Assembly (NCBI GenBank): GCA_964036295.1
Contig: OZ038472.1
Span: forward strand, 1-64,000
DNA length: 64,000 nucleotides
Source of the DNA: Plumapathes pennacea
Taxonomy: Eukaryota; Cnidaria; Anthozoa; Antipatharia; Myriopathidae
Direction: 5' to 3'
The notes below the pieces were generated by a model. It did no database searches. It had not been told where the DNA came from and saw only the letters and a program-made list of their open reading frames with translations. Both the position numbers and the translations under genes were made by a program. Shown in pieces: positions 11,293-20,354 of this stretch. Each line of letters starts with the position of its first letter. Positions within the stretch are counted from its first letter, which is position 1.

Positions 11293-11464
11293 GTACAGTG
11301 AAATCCACTAACTTGCACAGTGAAATCAAGCATGACTGTTTTAAGTGAAAGTATCAGTAAGGCTAGTTTAAGAGAAATACTCTAAAGAGGTCACTGTTCA
11401 TCACTTTAACTTCTAGATTTATGTATGGATTTATGTGTTTATTTGTCTTTTGTGCTGGTTTTAG

Positions 11465-11491
11465 GACACAGAAAAGAAAGGAGCTCCAAAG
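11465..11491 (+). CDS. candidate 27-nt microexon
   Basis: Flanked by GGTTTTAG and GTACATG. Phase 0 reads DTEKKGAPK. With the preceding candidate it would add a charged 18-residue linker. A 27-nt phase-0 exon can be skipped without changing the frame, so alternative splicing is possible. Confidence 0.3.
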
Positions 11492-11494
11492 GTA

Positions 11495-11920
11495 CATGAT
11501 GTACATGACAGTGAGATATTATTTTATTACATTTAAATTCTTGATGGCAATGGTCTTACTGCAGTGTCACTGAACCTCCTGTAAAGCCAATGAAGGGTTC
11601 CCTTAACCCAAGTAACCTAGTAGTTTATGTCTGTACATTATTTATGCCAAGGTTATGCATTAATATGAAAGCAGAAATTGCTAGTCGGAGGTTCTTGGCA
11701 TGGCTGGAGAGCAAAATGGTAGCTTTAAATTATTGTCTGTACAATATGGCAGATGAATGGCCAGCATAAAAACCAGGTGTGACACATTTTTAATATTACA
11801 TTGCATACTTGCAGTAACTTCTCTGTTTTAGTTTAAAGTATGTTAAAAAGCTGTCATGTTAGGGGTTAATATTTTTAGATTCACATGTGGTAGTATTTAT
11901 CTTGCGGTAACCCCTTGGTG
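11495..11920. other. intron-like AT-rich sequence
   Basis: No repeat copy or open frame of note was seen. It lies between a candidate microexon and module M3. Confidence 0.4.
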
Positions 11921-13463
11921 CACAACAATTTTCAGGTTAATTGATCAAAATAACAGTAACCATGCAGGGCCTGTTGACTTAAAGTTGACCCAATTGCAGC
12001 TGGTGGGGTTACATATTTTTCAAAGGCCTTACTCAAGGCAGCTTCTGTCAAGTACCAATCAATAGTTTCTTCTCACCAGTTGTTCCTAAAGTTGTGAGGT
12101 CTAAATGCTCAACTTTAATTTTTTTTATACCTTTGCCAGGTTTTGGTCTAACTTGTTTCTATCCTTGTATGCAGAGGTAAGCAATTGAATCAAATGGTAT
12201 GCATTACGTGCTTCATGATATATTTTTAAACAGAGAGGAGGAGACCAGTCTCAAGTCTCATTTCAATCAAGCCAACCAGAATTATAATTTGTATGTACTC
12301 CTGCAATGATGATGGGGGGTCCTGGCACACAGTTTTGTTTCTTATCTCAGTCAGACTTAGTGGGTGTTAGTTCTGTCTGCAATGCACGCTAATAACTTCT
12401 TTTGAAAATTTTACTTAGCAAAGTGCCCCTAGAATTGAGTGAATTTTGTGTATAGCCTGGCTTTAGTCTTGTTAGCAAGACTTTAATGCGTAATTAATTT
12501 AGATGCTTGAAAAGTTGGGAAATTCAGCTGCATATATAGATTGTCATCTATTGGATGATACTTGGAGTCATAATGTTTTTAGGGTTAGGGTTACTTTCAA
12601 ATATCCACATGAGAAACATACAGTGCAGTGCAACATTATATCACCAAGTATCACATGCAGTGGTTTGTAGGTTTCTGTGCAAATTTGGCTCTCATAACAG
12701 ACTAAATGGAGGAGGGGATATTTCAGAAATATAACCTTGTATGAGTTATTAGAAGATTTACATTAATCAGTAAATTTGACCATTTTTGTGTGGTTGTGCT
12801 ATTTTTAACCTTGACCTCTTTCTGTGTAATTTGCAGGAAGAAATTACAGATGCTGGTGTTCTTGCTTGGTACAGTTTGCTGTGGTTATCTAATGATTGTA
12901 GAACAACTATGATGCTTGTCATATTAAGGTGTGTATATACAGGTACCTTGTTGTGGATAGGGTTAGGGTTATGGTTAGAAATCTGAAACATTGGAACAAT
13001 TTAATTTGGGAAATGGGGGGGTGGCCTTTCTTACTAGAAAATATATAGAAATTATCAACATTTAGCAAGTGTCCCAAAATTTTGTCTGCAGTTGATGGCA
13101 TGTATACATGATATTGAAAAGTGCAAGACAGTCTGCTTTATGCCTCTTTTTCTATTAAGCAATAATTTCACCATTTAACCTAGATGAGTTTAGCCCTGTT
13201 TCACTGCATGGCTTATACTTGTCTCAAGTGTTGTCACTTTTTGTAGCCAGGCACAGATTCATGCAGTTGCTGTTAAATTGTCTTGCCTTATTGTCCACTG
13301 TCAGACAATTAACACATTTCCACATCCATGTTGGCCATGCTAAGTAGTGGAAAGGTTTCATTTTAGAACTAATTCCCAAACTGGAAATTGGAGACATTTT
13401 ATTTTTGTCATCTCCAAATATTTTAATTTTGCTCACATTGTACTTGGGGACCATATCAGTCAC
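11921..13463 (+). repeat. duplicated exon-intron module, copy M3
   Basis: M3 matches M2 from 'CACAACAATTTTCAGG' onward. Its right half (about 12,430-13,463) matches 15,287-16,293 with only scattered differences, at an offset of 2,857 bp. X3 is 12,140-12,176 (CTTTGCCAG before, GTAAGC after; FGLTCFYPCMQ in the shared frame). Y3 is 12,837-12,868 (ATTTGCAG before, GTACAG after; KKLQMLVFLL). X ends in phase 2 and Y starts in phase 2, so the pair splices in frame. Confidence 0.8.
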
Positions 13464-13697
13464 GATTTCCAGCACTGTATTTAAGTACCTGTATACAAGT
13501 CACGGGCTGGACTAATGATGGCTAACAAGTAGGCAAGCATTTGTTTCGTCAGAAATTCAAACCACATTTTCTAATCACCGGTTTAATTTGTTGCGTCACA
13601 AATTGAAATTATAACAATTTGGTACACAGACACACACACACGAGTATTATTTTGTAAAATATTGGATAGAAACACTAATAAATTATTTATTCTGCAG

Positions 13698-13726
13698 GGT
13701 TGGCTTGACTGGAACATATATGCCAG
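13698..13726 (+). CDS. candidate exon Z3 (module copy)
   Basis: Flanked by TTATTCTGCAG and GTACCAAG. It is a 29-nt version of the 39-nt segment at 16,351-16,389, lacking 10 bases near its start, so it cannot hold the same frame as the longer copy. It is probably a decayed copy. Segment 13,735-13,935 behind it repeats the 'TTAGGGTTAGAAATCTGAAAC' and 'GAATATCGCAC' parts of the modules and is then cut off by the SINE. Confidence 0.3.
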
Positions 13727-13941
13727 GTACCAAGTTTTTTATGCCTGTCATATTAAGGTGTGTATACCTTGTTGTAGATATATACATTAGTGTTAGGGTT
13801 AGAAATCTGAAACATTGACTTGGGGAGGGGGTTCATTAAGCTCTGAATATCGCACTGTTTTAATTTCCTGGTTTTGTTTACTGTCAAGAGTTAGGCTTAA
13901 CAGACAACTTCTGACTCATACTGACTTAGGATTAGAAAGGA

Positions 13942-14229
13942 TTTAAATAAATAAATAATAAAATAAATCACTTTATTTAAGTTGCAATGTATTTAGCACT
14001 TGCCGTGCTAATTGGGGAGACTTGAAATGCAGAAACCAAATATCATAAACTGAACACAAATGTGTTAAGAATCCCAACTGGTCGGAGGCTAACCAGTTGG
14101 CTATTTACAAAGTGTGGCCAAGGATTTGAACTCAGGGCTACCGTGTTGCAAATTCAGCTAGTGGTCAGACCTGGGACCTCCGGATTTCAAGTCCGGCGCC
14201 CTAACCGCTTGGCCACACCTGCCTCCTAC
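13942..14229 (-). mobile_element. tRNA-derived SINE (tRNA-Ser-like head)
   Basis: On the minus strand the element starts near 14,229. An A-box-like TGGCCAAGCGG and an anticodon-arm-like sequence follow: stem CCGGA/TCCGG, loop CTTGAAA, giving TGA in the anticodon position, as in tRNA-Ser(UGA). A B-box-like GAGTTCAAATCC comes about 60 bp later. A non-tRNA body of about 150 bp follows and ends in an A/T-rich tail (AAATAAA repeats, 13,942-13,970). No acceptor stem can be formed, so this is a retroposon head and not a working tRNA gene. I could not define target-site duplications. Confidence 0.8.
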
Positions 14230-14323
14230 GCGCGTCCTGATTGGCTAAGTAACCATGTTAGATGAGAGTATATTACATGCTGATGTGATACGCGATGTTT
14301 TTTACTTAGCTAATTATTTTATA

Positions 14324-14512
14324 AGAGAAATATATAACACGTCACCGTGTAATATAGCCTCATCTAAACACTTGGGAAGTTGGGAGAACACTCGAGTAGT
14401 GCCGGAAACCACTCGGCAGCCTTGTGGTTTCCTTACACTACTCTCGTGTTCTCCCAACTTCCTGCATGTTTAGATGAGGTTATATTACACGGTGACGCGT
14501 TATATATTTCTT
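14324..14512. mobile_element. foldback / MITE-like inverted repeat
   Basis: Left arm 14,324-14,401 and right arm 14,436-14,512 are reverse complements with few mismatches (AGAAATATATAAC.CGTCACC at the ends, AGTTGGGAGAACAC inside). Even the loop contains GGAAACCAC/GTGGTTTCC, so the whole element can fold into one hairpin of about 95 bp. It has no coding capacity. It fits a non-autonomous DNA element, although terminal duplications were not resolved. Confidence 0.8.
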
Positions 14513-14549
14513 AATTAGCGCAGGCATTCCAACCTTGTTGGAGGTTAAT

Positions 14550-14765
14550 AATAGGGTGATTTACAAGATCCAGAGGCTTGAGCAGCTAGGGGGTCTGGGG
14601 GCATGCTCATCTGGGAAAATTAAAATAAATGTGTCTTCTGAAGTGGCATTTACTGCATTTTGAGAGTGTGTTTTAGTATTTTTGTATGAAATCTAAAGGC
14701 TTCATCAACGTTACACGTATAGAAAAATCATTATTCATTTTGTATCTTAAAGATATATGTAGTGC
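14550..14765. repeat. lone diverged monomer of the 19.6-57.4 kb satellite
   Basis: This segment follows the satellite in order: 'GAGGCTTGAGCAGCTAGGGGGTCTGG', 'GGGAAAATTAAAA', 'CTTCTGAA', 'TGCATTTTGAGAGTGTG', 'ATCTAAAGGCTTCATCAACGT', 'TATAGAAAAATCATTATTC', 'TTTTGTATCTTA'. It is closest to the diverged monomers at the right array edge (57,480-57,800). It lies about 5 kb left of the array, next to the foldback element. Confidence 0.8.
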
Positions 14766-14865
14766 CCACATTCCAACATCCCAGAGGTTCTCTTGCACTA
14801 TGGGAGATGGCTGTATTTATAGAATAATTAACTAAAGAACTTTTTTTTTTTTTTTTTTCATGTAG

Positions 14866-14909
14866 CAGTTCAAGCAGTTGTTTAATTTTGTGACTGGAAT
14901 GAATCAACA
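14866..14909 (+). CDS. candidate exon of an unrecognised spliced gene
   Basis: A long polypyrimidine tract (18 T) and CATGTAG precede it, and GTGAGT follows. Only phase 0 is open: QFKQLFNFVTGMNQ plus two bases (CA). Those two bases join the next candidate exon to make another Gln codon. The product is amphipathic, and with the next exon it looks like a short coiled-coil or helical segment. Confidence 0.45.
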
Positions 14910-15135
14910 GTGAGTACTTTCATGTTATTAATTTAGTCACATGTCATATTATGAATGTTTTCTGAGTGGTTTTTTGTCTTCTCAATCTCATTCAAAACTG
15001 TAATTACCATGTATACCTACTCTGTTTAGATTTCTCTATATAAAGTTTACTTACTTCAAATCGCTATCTTGGTTTTGGTGCCTTAGTTGACATTTTATTG
15101 GCCATCATTGTAAACATGCATTCCTTTATCCACAG

Positions 15136-15156
15136 ATTTAGTGAGATTGAGAGAAG
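15136..15156 (+). CDS. candidate 21-nt exon
   Basis: Flanked by TTATCCACAG and GTAAGT, both strong. Entered in phase 2 it continues the previous exon as Q-FSEIER and leaves AG. That AG can join the G of the next candidate (15,694) as an Arg codon. The matching phases across three separate junctions favour a real transcript. Confidence 0.45.
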
Positions 15157-15693
15157 GTAAGTCTGATCAGTACACTACTAAAACTGCATTCAATCCTATT
15201 TTGTTATTAATAACATGCATACAATAATTCCTGCATTCAATACTATTTTGTTATTAATAACATGCATACAATAATTCAAACCTAGAATTGAGTGAATTTT
15301 GTGTATAGCCTGGCTTTAGTCTTGTTAGCAAGACTTTAATGATTGTGTAATTAATTTAGATGCTTGAAAAGTTGGGGAATTCAGCTGCATATATAGATTG
15401 TCATCTATTGGATGATACTTGGAGTCATAATATTTTTAGGGTTAGGGTTACTTTAAAATATCCACATGAGAAACATACAGTGCAGTGCAACATTATATCA
15501 CCAAGTATCACATGCAGTGGTTTGCAGGTTTCTGTGCAAATTTGGCTCTCATAACAGACTAAATGGAGAAGGGGATATTTCAGAAATATAACCTTGTATG
15601 AGTTATTAGAAGATTTACATTAATCAGTAAATTTGACCATTTTTGTGTGGTTGTGCTATTATTAACCTTGACCTCTTTCTGTGTAATTTGCAG

Positions 15694-15725
15694 GAAGAAA
15701 TTACAGATGCTGGTGTTCTTGCTTG
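15694..15725 (+). CDS. candidate exon Y5
   Basis: Flanked by ATTTGCAG and GTACAG. Entered in phase 2 it reads KKLQMLVFLL and leaves one G. This fits both its upstream neighbour (exit phase 2) and its downstream neighbour Z5 (entry phase 1). The hydrophobic run continued by Z5 looks like the start of a membrane segment. Confidence 0.45.
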
Positions 15726-16350
15726 GTACAGTTTGCTGTGATTACCTGATGATTGTAGATCAACTATGATGCTTGTCATATTAAGGTCTGTATATACAGG
15801 TACCTTGTTGTGGATAGGGTTTGGGTTATGGTTAGAAATCTGAAACATTGGAACAATTGAATTTGGGAAATGGGGGGGTGGCCTTTCTTACTAGAAAATA
15901 TATAGAAATTATCAACATTTAGCAAGTGTCCCAAAATTTTGTCTGCAGTTGATGGCATGTATACATGATATTGAAAAGTGCAAGACAGTCTGCTTTATGC
16001 CTCTTTTTTTATTAAGCAATAATTTCACCATTTAACCTAGATGAGTTTAGCCCTGTTTCACTGCATGGCTTATACTTGTCTCAAGTGTTGTCACTTTTTG
16101 CAGCCAGGCACAGATTCATGCAGTTGCTGTTAAATTGTCTTGCCTTATTGTCCACTGTCAGACAATTAACACATTTCCACATCCATGTTGGCCATGCTAA
16201 ATAGTGGAAAGGTTTCATTTTAGAACTAATTCCCAAACTGGAAATTGAAGACATTTTATTTTTGTCATCTCCAAATATTTGAATTTTGCTCACATTGTGT
16301 TATTTTGTAAAATATTGGATAGAAACACTAATAAATTATTTATTCTGCAG

Positions 16351-16389
16351 GGTCTGGCCTGGTTGGCTTGACTGGAACATATATGCCAG
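16351..16389 (+). CDS. candidate exon Z5
   Basis: Flanked by TTATTCTGCAG and GTACCAAG. Entered in phase 1 it reads SGLVGLTGTYMP plus one base. Together with Y5 it gives a hydrophobic stretch of about 20 residues, which would suit a membrane anchor after a charged helix. No downstream exon with matching phase was found before 17,097, so the model is incomplete. Confidence 0.4.
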
Positions 16390-16490
16390 GTACCAAGTTA
16401 GTTATGCCTGTCATATTAAGGTGTGTATATACCTTGTTGTAGATATATGGGTCATTCTACAGTATTTGGTAATGGTACGGAGGGGGAAAT

Positions 16491-16862
16491 CAGAGCATTT
16501 CAGGGCCTCAAAATTTGACAAATTCCACAACAGCCAAATAAAATGCATATGGTATCATAGAGATTTGGGGATGCTACAACTTGAATATGTTTACTGCAGG
16601 GCTTTTATGCTGGCAGCACTAAGGGGTGAAATTTGCCCGTTACGGAGGGGAATCAGATAATTGGCATTTTTCACTAGTTTCTTTTTGCTCTCAAATTTCT
16701 CCGAGTTTGCAGCATGGATTGAAACAAGAGTATGCTCTGATTATTTGACAGTGCATATGCTATTAATTTATTGCGATAAAAAAATTGAATTGTTTGCCAT
16801 TATTCAGTAAGTGCAACTTTTAATTTCAACTACAGTGGATCCAGTCTATAATTGACAGTGTT
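16491..16862. repeat. left copy of a ~370-bp duplication (other copy 19,232-19,599)
   Basis: The sequence from 'CAGAGCATTTCA' to 'ATAATTGACAGTGTT' occurs here and at 19,232-19,599 with few differences. The second copy ends exactly where the satellite begins. Here the sequence continues into unrelated DNA (TTGGATAGCC). The pair therefore fixes the left breakpoint of the satellite. Confidence 0.93.
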
Positions 16863-17096
16863 TTGGATAGCCAAATATCTATTGTTTCCTAAACAAAGAG
16901 GCATAACATGGAACCTGCTGTAAGAGTTTGTCCTTGTTCTGCCCTTTTTTTATTGCAGATCTAACATTATCTTTTTCATGTAGTTTGTTCACTTTTACCA
17001 AGGATAAATTGCAATATTTAAACATGTTGAGTCCCCTCGCAATACCTTCTTTGGATGTTTCGTTGTAATAACAAGCCTTTAACATATTTCCCTTAG

Positions 17097-17168
17097 TCTC
17101 CATTCTTGCCAAAGACGATGGAAAAGTTTAAGAACTTCATGAAGTCGTATAAAATGACTGAAGAAAAG
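17097..17168 (+). CDS. candidate exon of an unrecognised spliced gene
   Basis: Flanked by TTTCCCTTAG and GTAAGG. Only phase 0 is open: 24 codons, beginning SPFLPKTMEKFKNFMKSY and ending in MTEEK. It is Lys-rich and probably helical. It pairs in phase with the next candidate at 17,413. Confidence 0.45.
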
Positions 17169-17412
17169 GTAAGGCCTTAGTGCATGCATTATGATGTAAC
17201 TTTATATAATTGTATTACCCCCTTTTTTTATTAAAGAAGTAAAAATTGGAACCCCCTTTTTTATTAAAGAAAAATTGGAAATATTTTGGCTTTGCATGTC
17301 CATACAGGCTGCAGCTCAGTTGTTCAGCTTTTCCACATTGACTTTGAGTTGATTTTCAAACTTTGAGCCTGGTTTGGTGTTATTACTGACGCCGCACTTG
17401 TTTAACTTTCAG

Positions 17413-17493
17413 GCTGTACAAGACTTGTGGGAGTGGTCACACGACCACACAAGCTGTAGCTTTAAACTTTTATCGTGTATAAATAAAGGTTGA
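17413..17493 (+). CDS. candidate last exon with AATAAA signal
   Basis: Follows TTTAACTTTCAG. In phase 0 it gives 26 codons (starting AVQDLWEWSHDH) and a TGA at 17,491-17,493. An AATAAA lies just before the stop, and (TTGA)n plus A-rich sequence follows. That arrangement is also typical of the 3' end of a retroposon, so the exon may have been made from a repeat tail. The true stop and cleavage site are uncertain. Confidence 0.3.
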   Translation, partial: AVQDLWEWSHDHTSCSFKLLSCINKG

Positions 17494-18152
17494 TTGATTG
17501 ATTGATTGAAAAAAACAAGAAGTGATGACATCTTTTATTCAATAAACTAAGCTGCTTTTGTTCACACAGTGTTTCATGTGCAATATTTTTATATACATAT
17601 GGATACAATATTTATTATTTATTATTTATTATTATTGGGACTGGATGTTACATTACGGTGCCCCACTTCGTGGGCGACCTTAAAAACCCATGCTGCAAGT
17701 TAACTGTCATTCCGAAACTTGGCTGCGAACTTGATTATTTCGCGTCCAAAAAGTATAGCGTGCGCAACGGCTAAAAAAAAAACAGACATAAAAAAGGCCA
17801 CGCGTAACTGACACTTGCCGACCATGCGGGCACACTCAACGGTGAGCGCTCAAGACAGCGCTGTTCGTCAGGGCCAAGGCCTGTCTGTTTTCCGGTCTTG
17901 CTCGCTCAAACACTCCAGATCTGCGCTCAAACAGTCCAGATCTGCGATACTAAATTGCCGTGATTGCGTCTAGCACACGTTTGCTCAAGCTCTCACACGC
18001 CACCTGCCCCCAAAGACAAAGAATTAGCCAAAACGCGATTGAAAGCCCATCTATTATCACTAGCCGTCGAAGTCACGCGATCGCGCGGCTGCGATCCAGT
18101 GTGTACGCGGTCAGCAGTTTGCTCTGTGCACATGCGTGGTAATATCAAAACA
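17494..18152. other. intergenic and possible promoter of the secreted-protein exon
   Basis: The left half is AT-rich, with an ATT/ATTT microsatellite near 17,610-17,635. From about 17,640 the sequence becomes CpG-richer (GTGCGCAACGG, CACGCGTAAC, CACGCGATCGCGCGG), as expected near an invertebrate promoter. A direct repeat 'CTCAAACA.TCCAGATCTGCG' occurs twice at about 17,908-17,946. No TATA box is placed with confidence. Confidence 0.4.
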
Positions 18153-18317
18153 ATGGCGTTTGCGTTAGTTGCTACAGTTTCAACGCTCGTGTTATCCATT
18201 CAATCCACCTTTGCCTTTATGCAAACTGCGCCAAGCGCTTCGTGTAGTCCCGTACAGAAGACGTACATAGTGCAGGAAGCCGGAAATTGCGTTCAAGGAT
18301 CCCGACTTCGACCCAAG
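18153..18317 (+). CDS. first coding exon of a secreted protein, possibly cystine-knot (glycoprotein-hormone alpha2-like)
   Basis: ATG at 18,153 in good context (AAAACAATGG) opens 55 codons ending in AAG|GTAAGC, phase 0. Residues 1 to about 22 form a hydrophobic signal peptide (MAFALVATVSTLVLSI). After it come Cys31 and Cys46 in CSPVQKTYIVQEAGNC, then VQGSRLRPK. The Cys-x14-Cys spacing, GNC context and following QGS resemble the N-terminal part of GPA2/thyrostimulin alpha, whose next exon would supply C-x-G-x-C. The similarity is short and other cystine-knot families (bursicon, DAN) are possible. In-frame ATGs upstream (17,964; 18,132) exist, but this one best starts the signal peptide. No further exon was found before the satellite at 19,600. 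Confidence 0.45.
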
Positions 18318-19136
18318 GTAAGCTGGCGATATTTGTATCGATCCCTTTTCTATAACAAACACACTTTCCCAGTCCGTTGGCAGCTCGTTGTGTCGGGGTT
18401 CCACTAAATAGAACCACCTGCTACAGTCTAAGTCTAACTCGAGTGTTTTGCAAGCAATTTAAGCATATAATTTTTCATATCACCAGTGTTTGGGGGGTGC
18501 ACATATCACTAGGAATCTGGGCTGCAGAAAGTGTGTGAAGTCTATAATACAATAATGTTACAATATTATATGCAGTTCTCGGTGAACAGGTTTTGGTCAT
18601 TCTCAAGCATTTATTGAAATCCATAATTTTTCATTCAGTGTCAAGTACTGAAGGTTCGATTAGAAACAAATAACATTGTCTAATATTATATAGCAACTGC
18701 ATAATTTGCTTGGTGACACACTGTGCAATGCACATGTCTGTCGTATTAACCTAGGATATATATAACTTCAATCAATGACTTTTCCGCAACACAGGGCCAG
18801 CAATTCCTGAATAATTATTATTCAAAGCATGACTGTCCAGATGGTTATGGATTAAGGTCTAAATTTTGTTGTCATTTTAAAGCCTGGAAATGAGAACCTT
18901 TCACTCACAAAACGACTTCCTCAACATGATGTTACGAGCTGGAACAATCTTTTAGCTAGGTCTTTGATAAAAAAAGTTGTGCAGTGTGTCTTGCCACAAA
19001 ATGAATTTGCTTACTACTGGCTGCCTAGCTTCATCAGGCTTTGAATAACTGAAACCAGAGGTGGCTATTGCATGCAATTTAAATCTGCCAAACAAAACTG
19101 AACTAACTATTTATAACTGAGCTGCTACAACTGACG
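18318..19136. other. intron-like sequence after the secreted-protein exon
   Basis: AT-rich and without a confident exon. The segment after AAAG at 18,828 can be read as a short Cys-containing frame ending in TGA, but it has no polypyrimidine tract and lacks the expected C-x-G-x-C, so I do not call it. Confidence 0.4.
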
Positions 19137-19599
19137 GTAGGGCTTGTGTCTTCCGTAAAGCCTACTTGCATACAAATCTGGATGTCCACTCTGTCATGCA
19201 CAACGATTTTCAGGTTAATTGATCAACATAACAGAGCATTTCAAGGCCTCTTTGACAAATTCCACAACAGCCAAATAAAATGCATATAGTATCATAGAGA
19301 TTTGGGGATGCTACAACTTGAATATGCTTACTGCAGGGCCTTTATGCCGGCAGCACTAAGGGGTGAAATTTGCCCGTTATGGAGGGGAATCAGATAATTG
19401 GCATTTTTCACTAATTTCTTTTTGCTCTCAAATTTCTCTGAGTTTGCAGCATGGATTGAAACAAGAGTATGCTCTGATTATTTGACAGTGCATATGCTAT
19501 TAATTTATTGTGATAAAAAAATTGAATTGTTTGCCATTATTCAGTAAGTGCAACTTTTAATTTCAACTGGAGTGGATCCAGTCTATAATTGACAGTGTT
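19137..19599. repeat. module fragment M6 plus right copy of the ~370-bp duplication
   Basis: 19,137-19,231 matches 9,115-9,210 of module M2 ('AAGCCTACTTGCATACAAAT', 'GGATGTCCACTCTGTCATG'). 19,232-19,599 is the second copy of 16,491-16,862. The two pieces are joined directly, so this is a rearranged composite of neighbouring DNA lying immediately left of the satellite. Confidence 0.9.
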
Positions 19600-20354
19600 C
19601 CGGGCGATTGTCTCCCGCAAAAATGTTTAAGATTTCTGTCTCCTGAGATAGCATTTCCTGCATTTTGAAAGCGTGTTTGAGTAGTTTGTGCTGTGTAATC
19701 TGAAGGCTACACCAACATAAAATGCATAGAAAAGTTCATCATTTGTCTTGGATCTTATATATATGTTTTGTGCTGTGATTGCGATCCTCTTAGGGCGGAA
19801 TAGTAGAGGAATTTGCGAGCTCGGTAGGCTTGAGCAGATTAGCGGGATCCGGGCGATTGTCTCCCGCAAAAATGTTTAAGATTTCTGTCTCCTGAGATAG
19901 CATTTCCTGCATTTTGAAAGCGTGTTTGAGTAGTTTGTGCTGTGTAATCTGAAGGCTACACCAACATAAAATGCATAGGAAAGTTCATTATTCGTTTTGT
20001 ATCTTGTGTATATGTTACGTGTGGCGGTTGCGATCCCGTTAAAGCTAATTAGAAGGGACATTGGGAAGCGCCGGAGGCTCGAACAGGTTAGGGGCCAGGG
20101 AATGGTCCCCCGGGTCTTCTGAAATAGAATTTGTTTTTGCATTTTGAGAGCATGTTTGAGTAGTTTGTGCTGTGTAATCTGAAGGCTACACCAACATAAA
20201 ATGCATAGAAAAGTTCATCATTCGTCTTGGATCTTATATATATGTTTTGTGCTGTGATTGCGATCCTCTTAGGGCGGAATAATAGAGGAATTTGCGAGCT
20301 CGGTAGGCTTGAGCAGATTAGCGGGATCCGGGCGATTGTCTCCCGCAAAAATGT

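Larger units (their letters stand above)
15287..16437 (+). repeat. duplicated exon-intron module, copy M5
   Basis: A second copy of 12,430-13,770 at an offset of about 2,857 bp, very similar except that about 190 bp present at 13,440-13,640 are missing near 16,293. It contains Y5 and Z5, described separately. Open frames on both strands (15,624-15,848, 16,081-16,293) recur at the same offset and are shadows of the duplication. Confidence 0.9.

Noticed and set aside
14100-14223. Functional tRNA-Ser gene
   Set aside because: The anticodon arm and box A are present, but the 3' end cannot pair with the 5' end to form an acceptor stem and the B box is displaced. An A/T-tailed SINE body follows.
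18828-18895. Second exon of the cystine-knot candidate (HDCPDGYGLRSKFCC...)
   Set aside because: Cysteines look tempting, but there is no polypyrimidine tract, the expected C-x-G-x-C is missing, and the frame stops at once.
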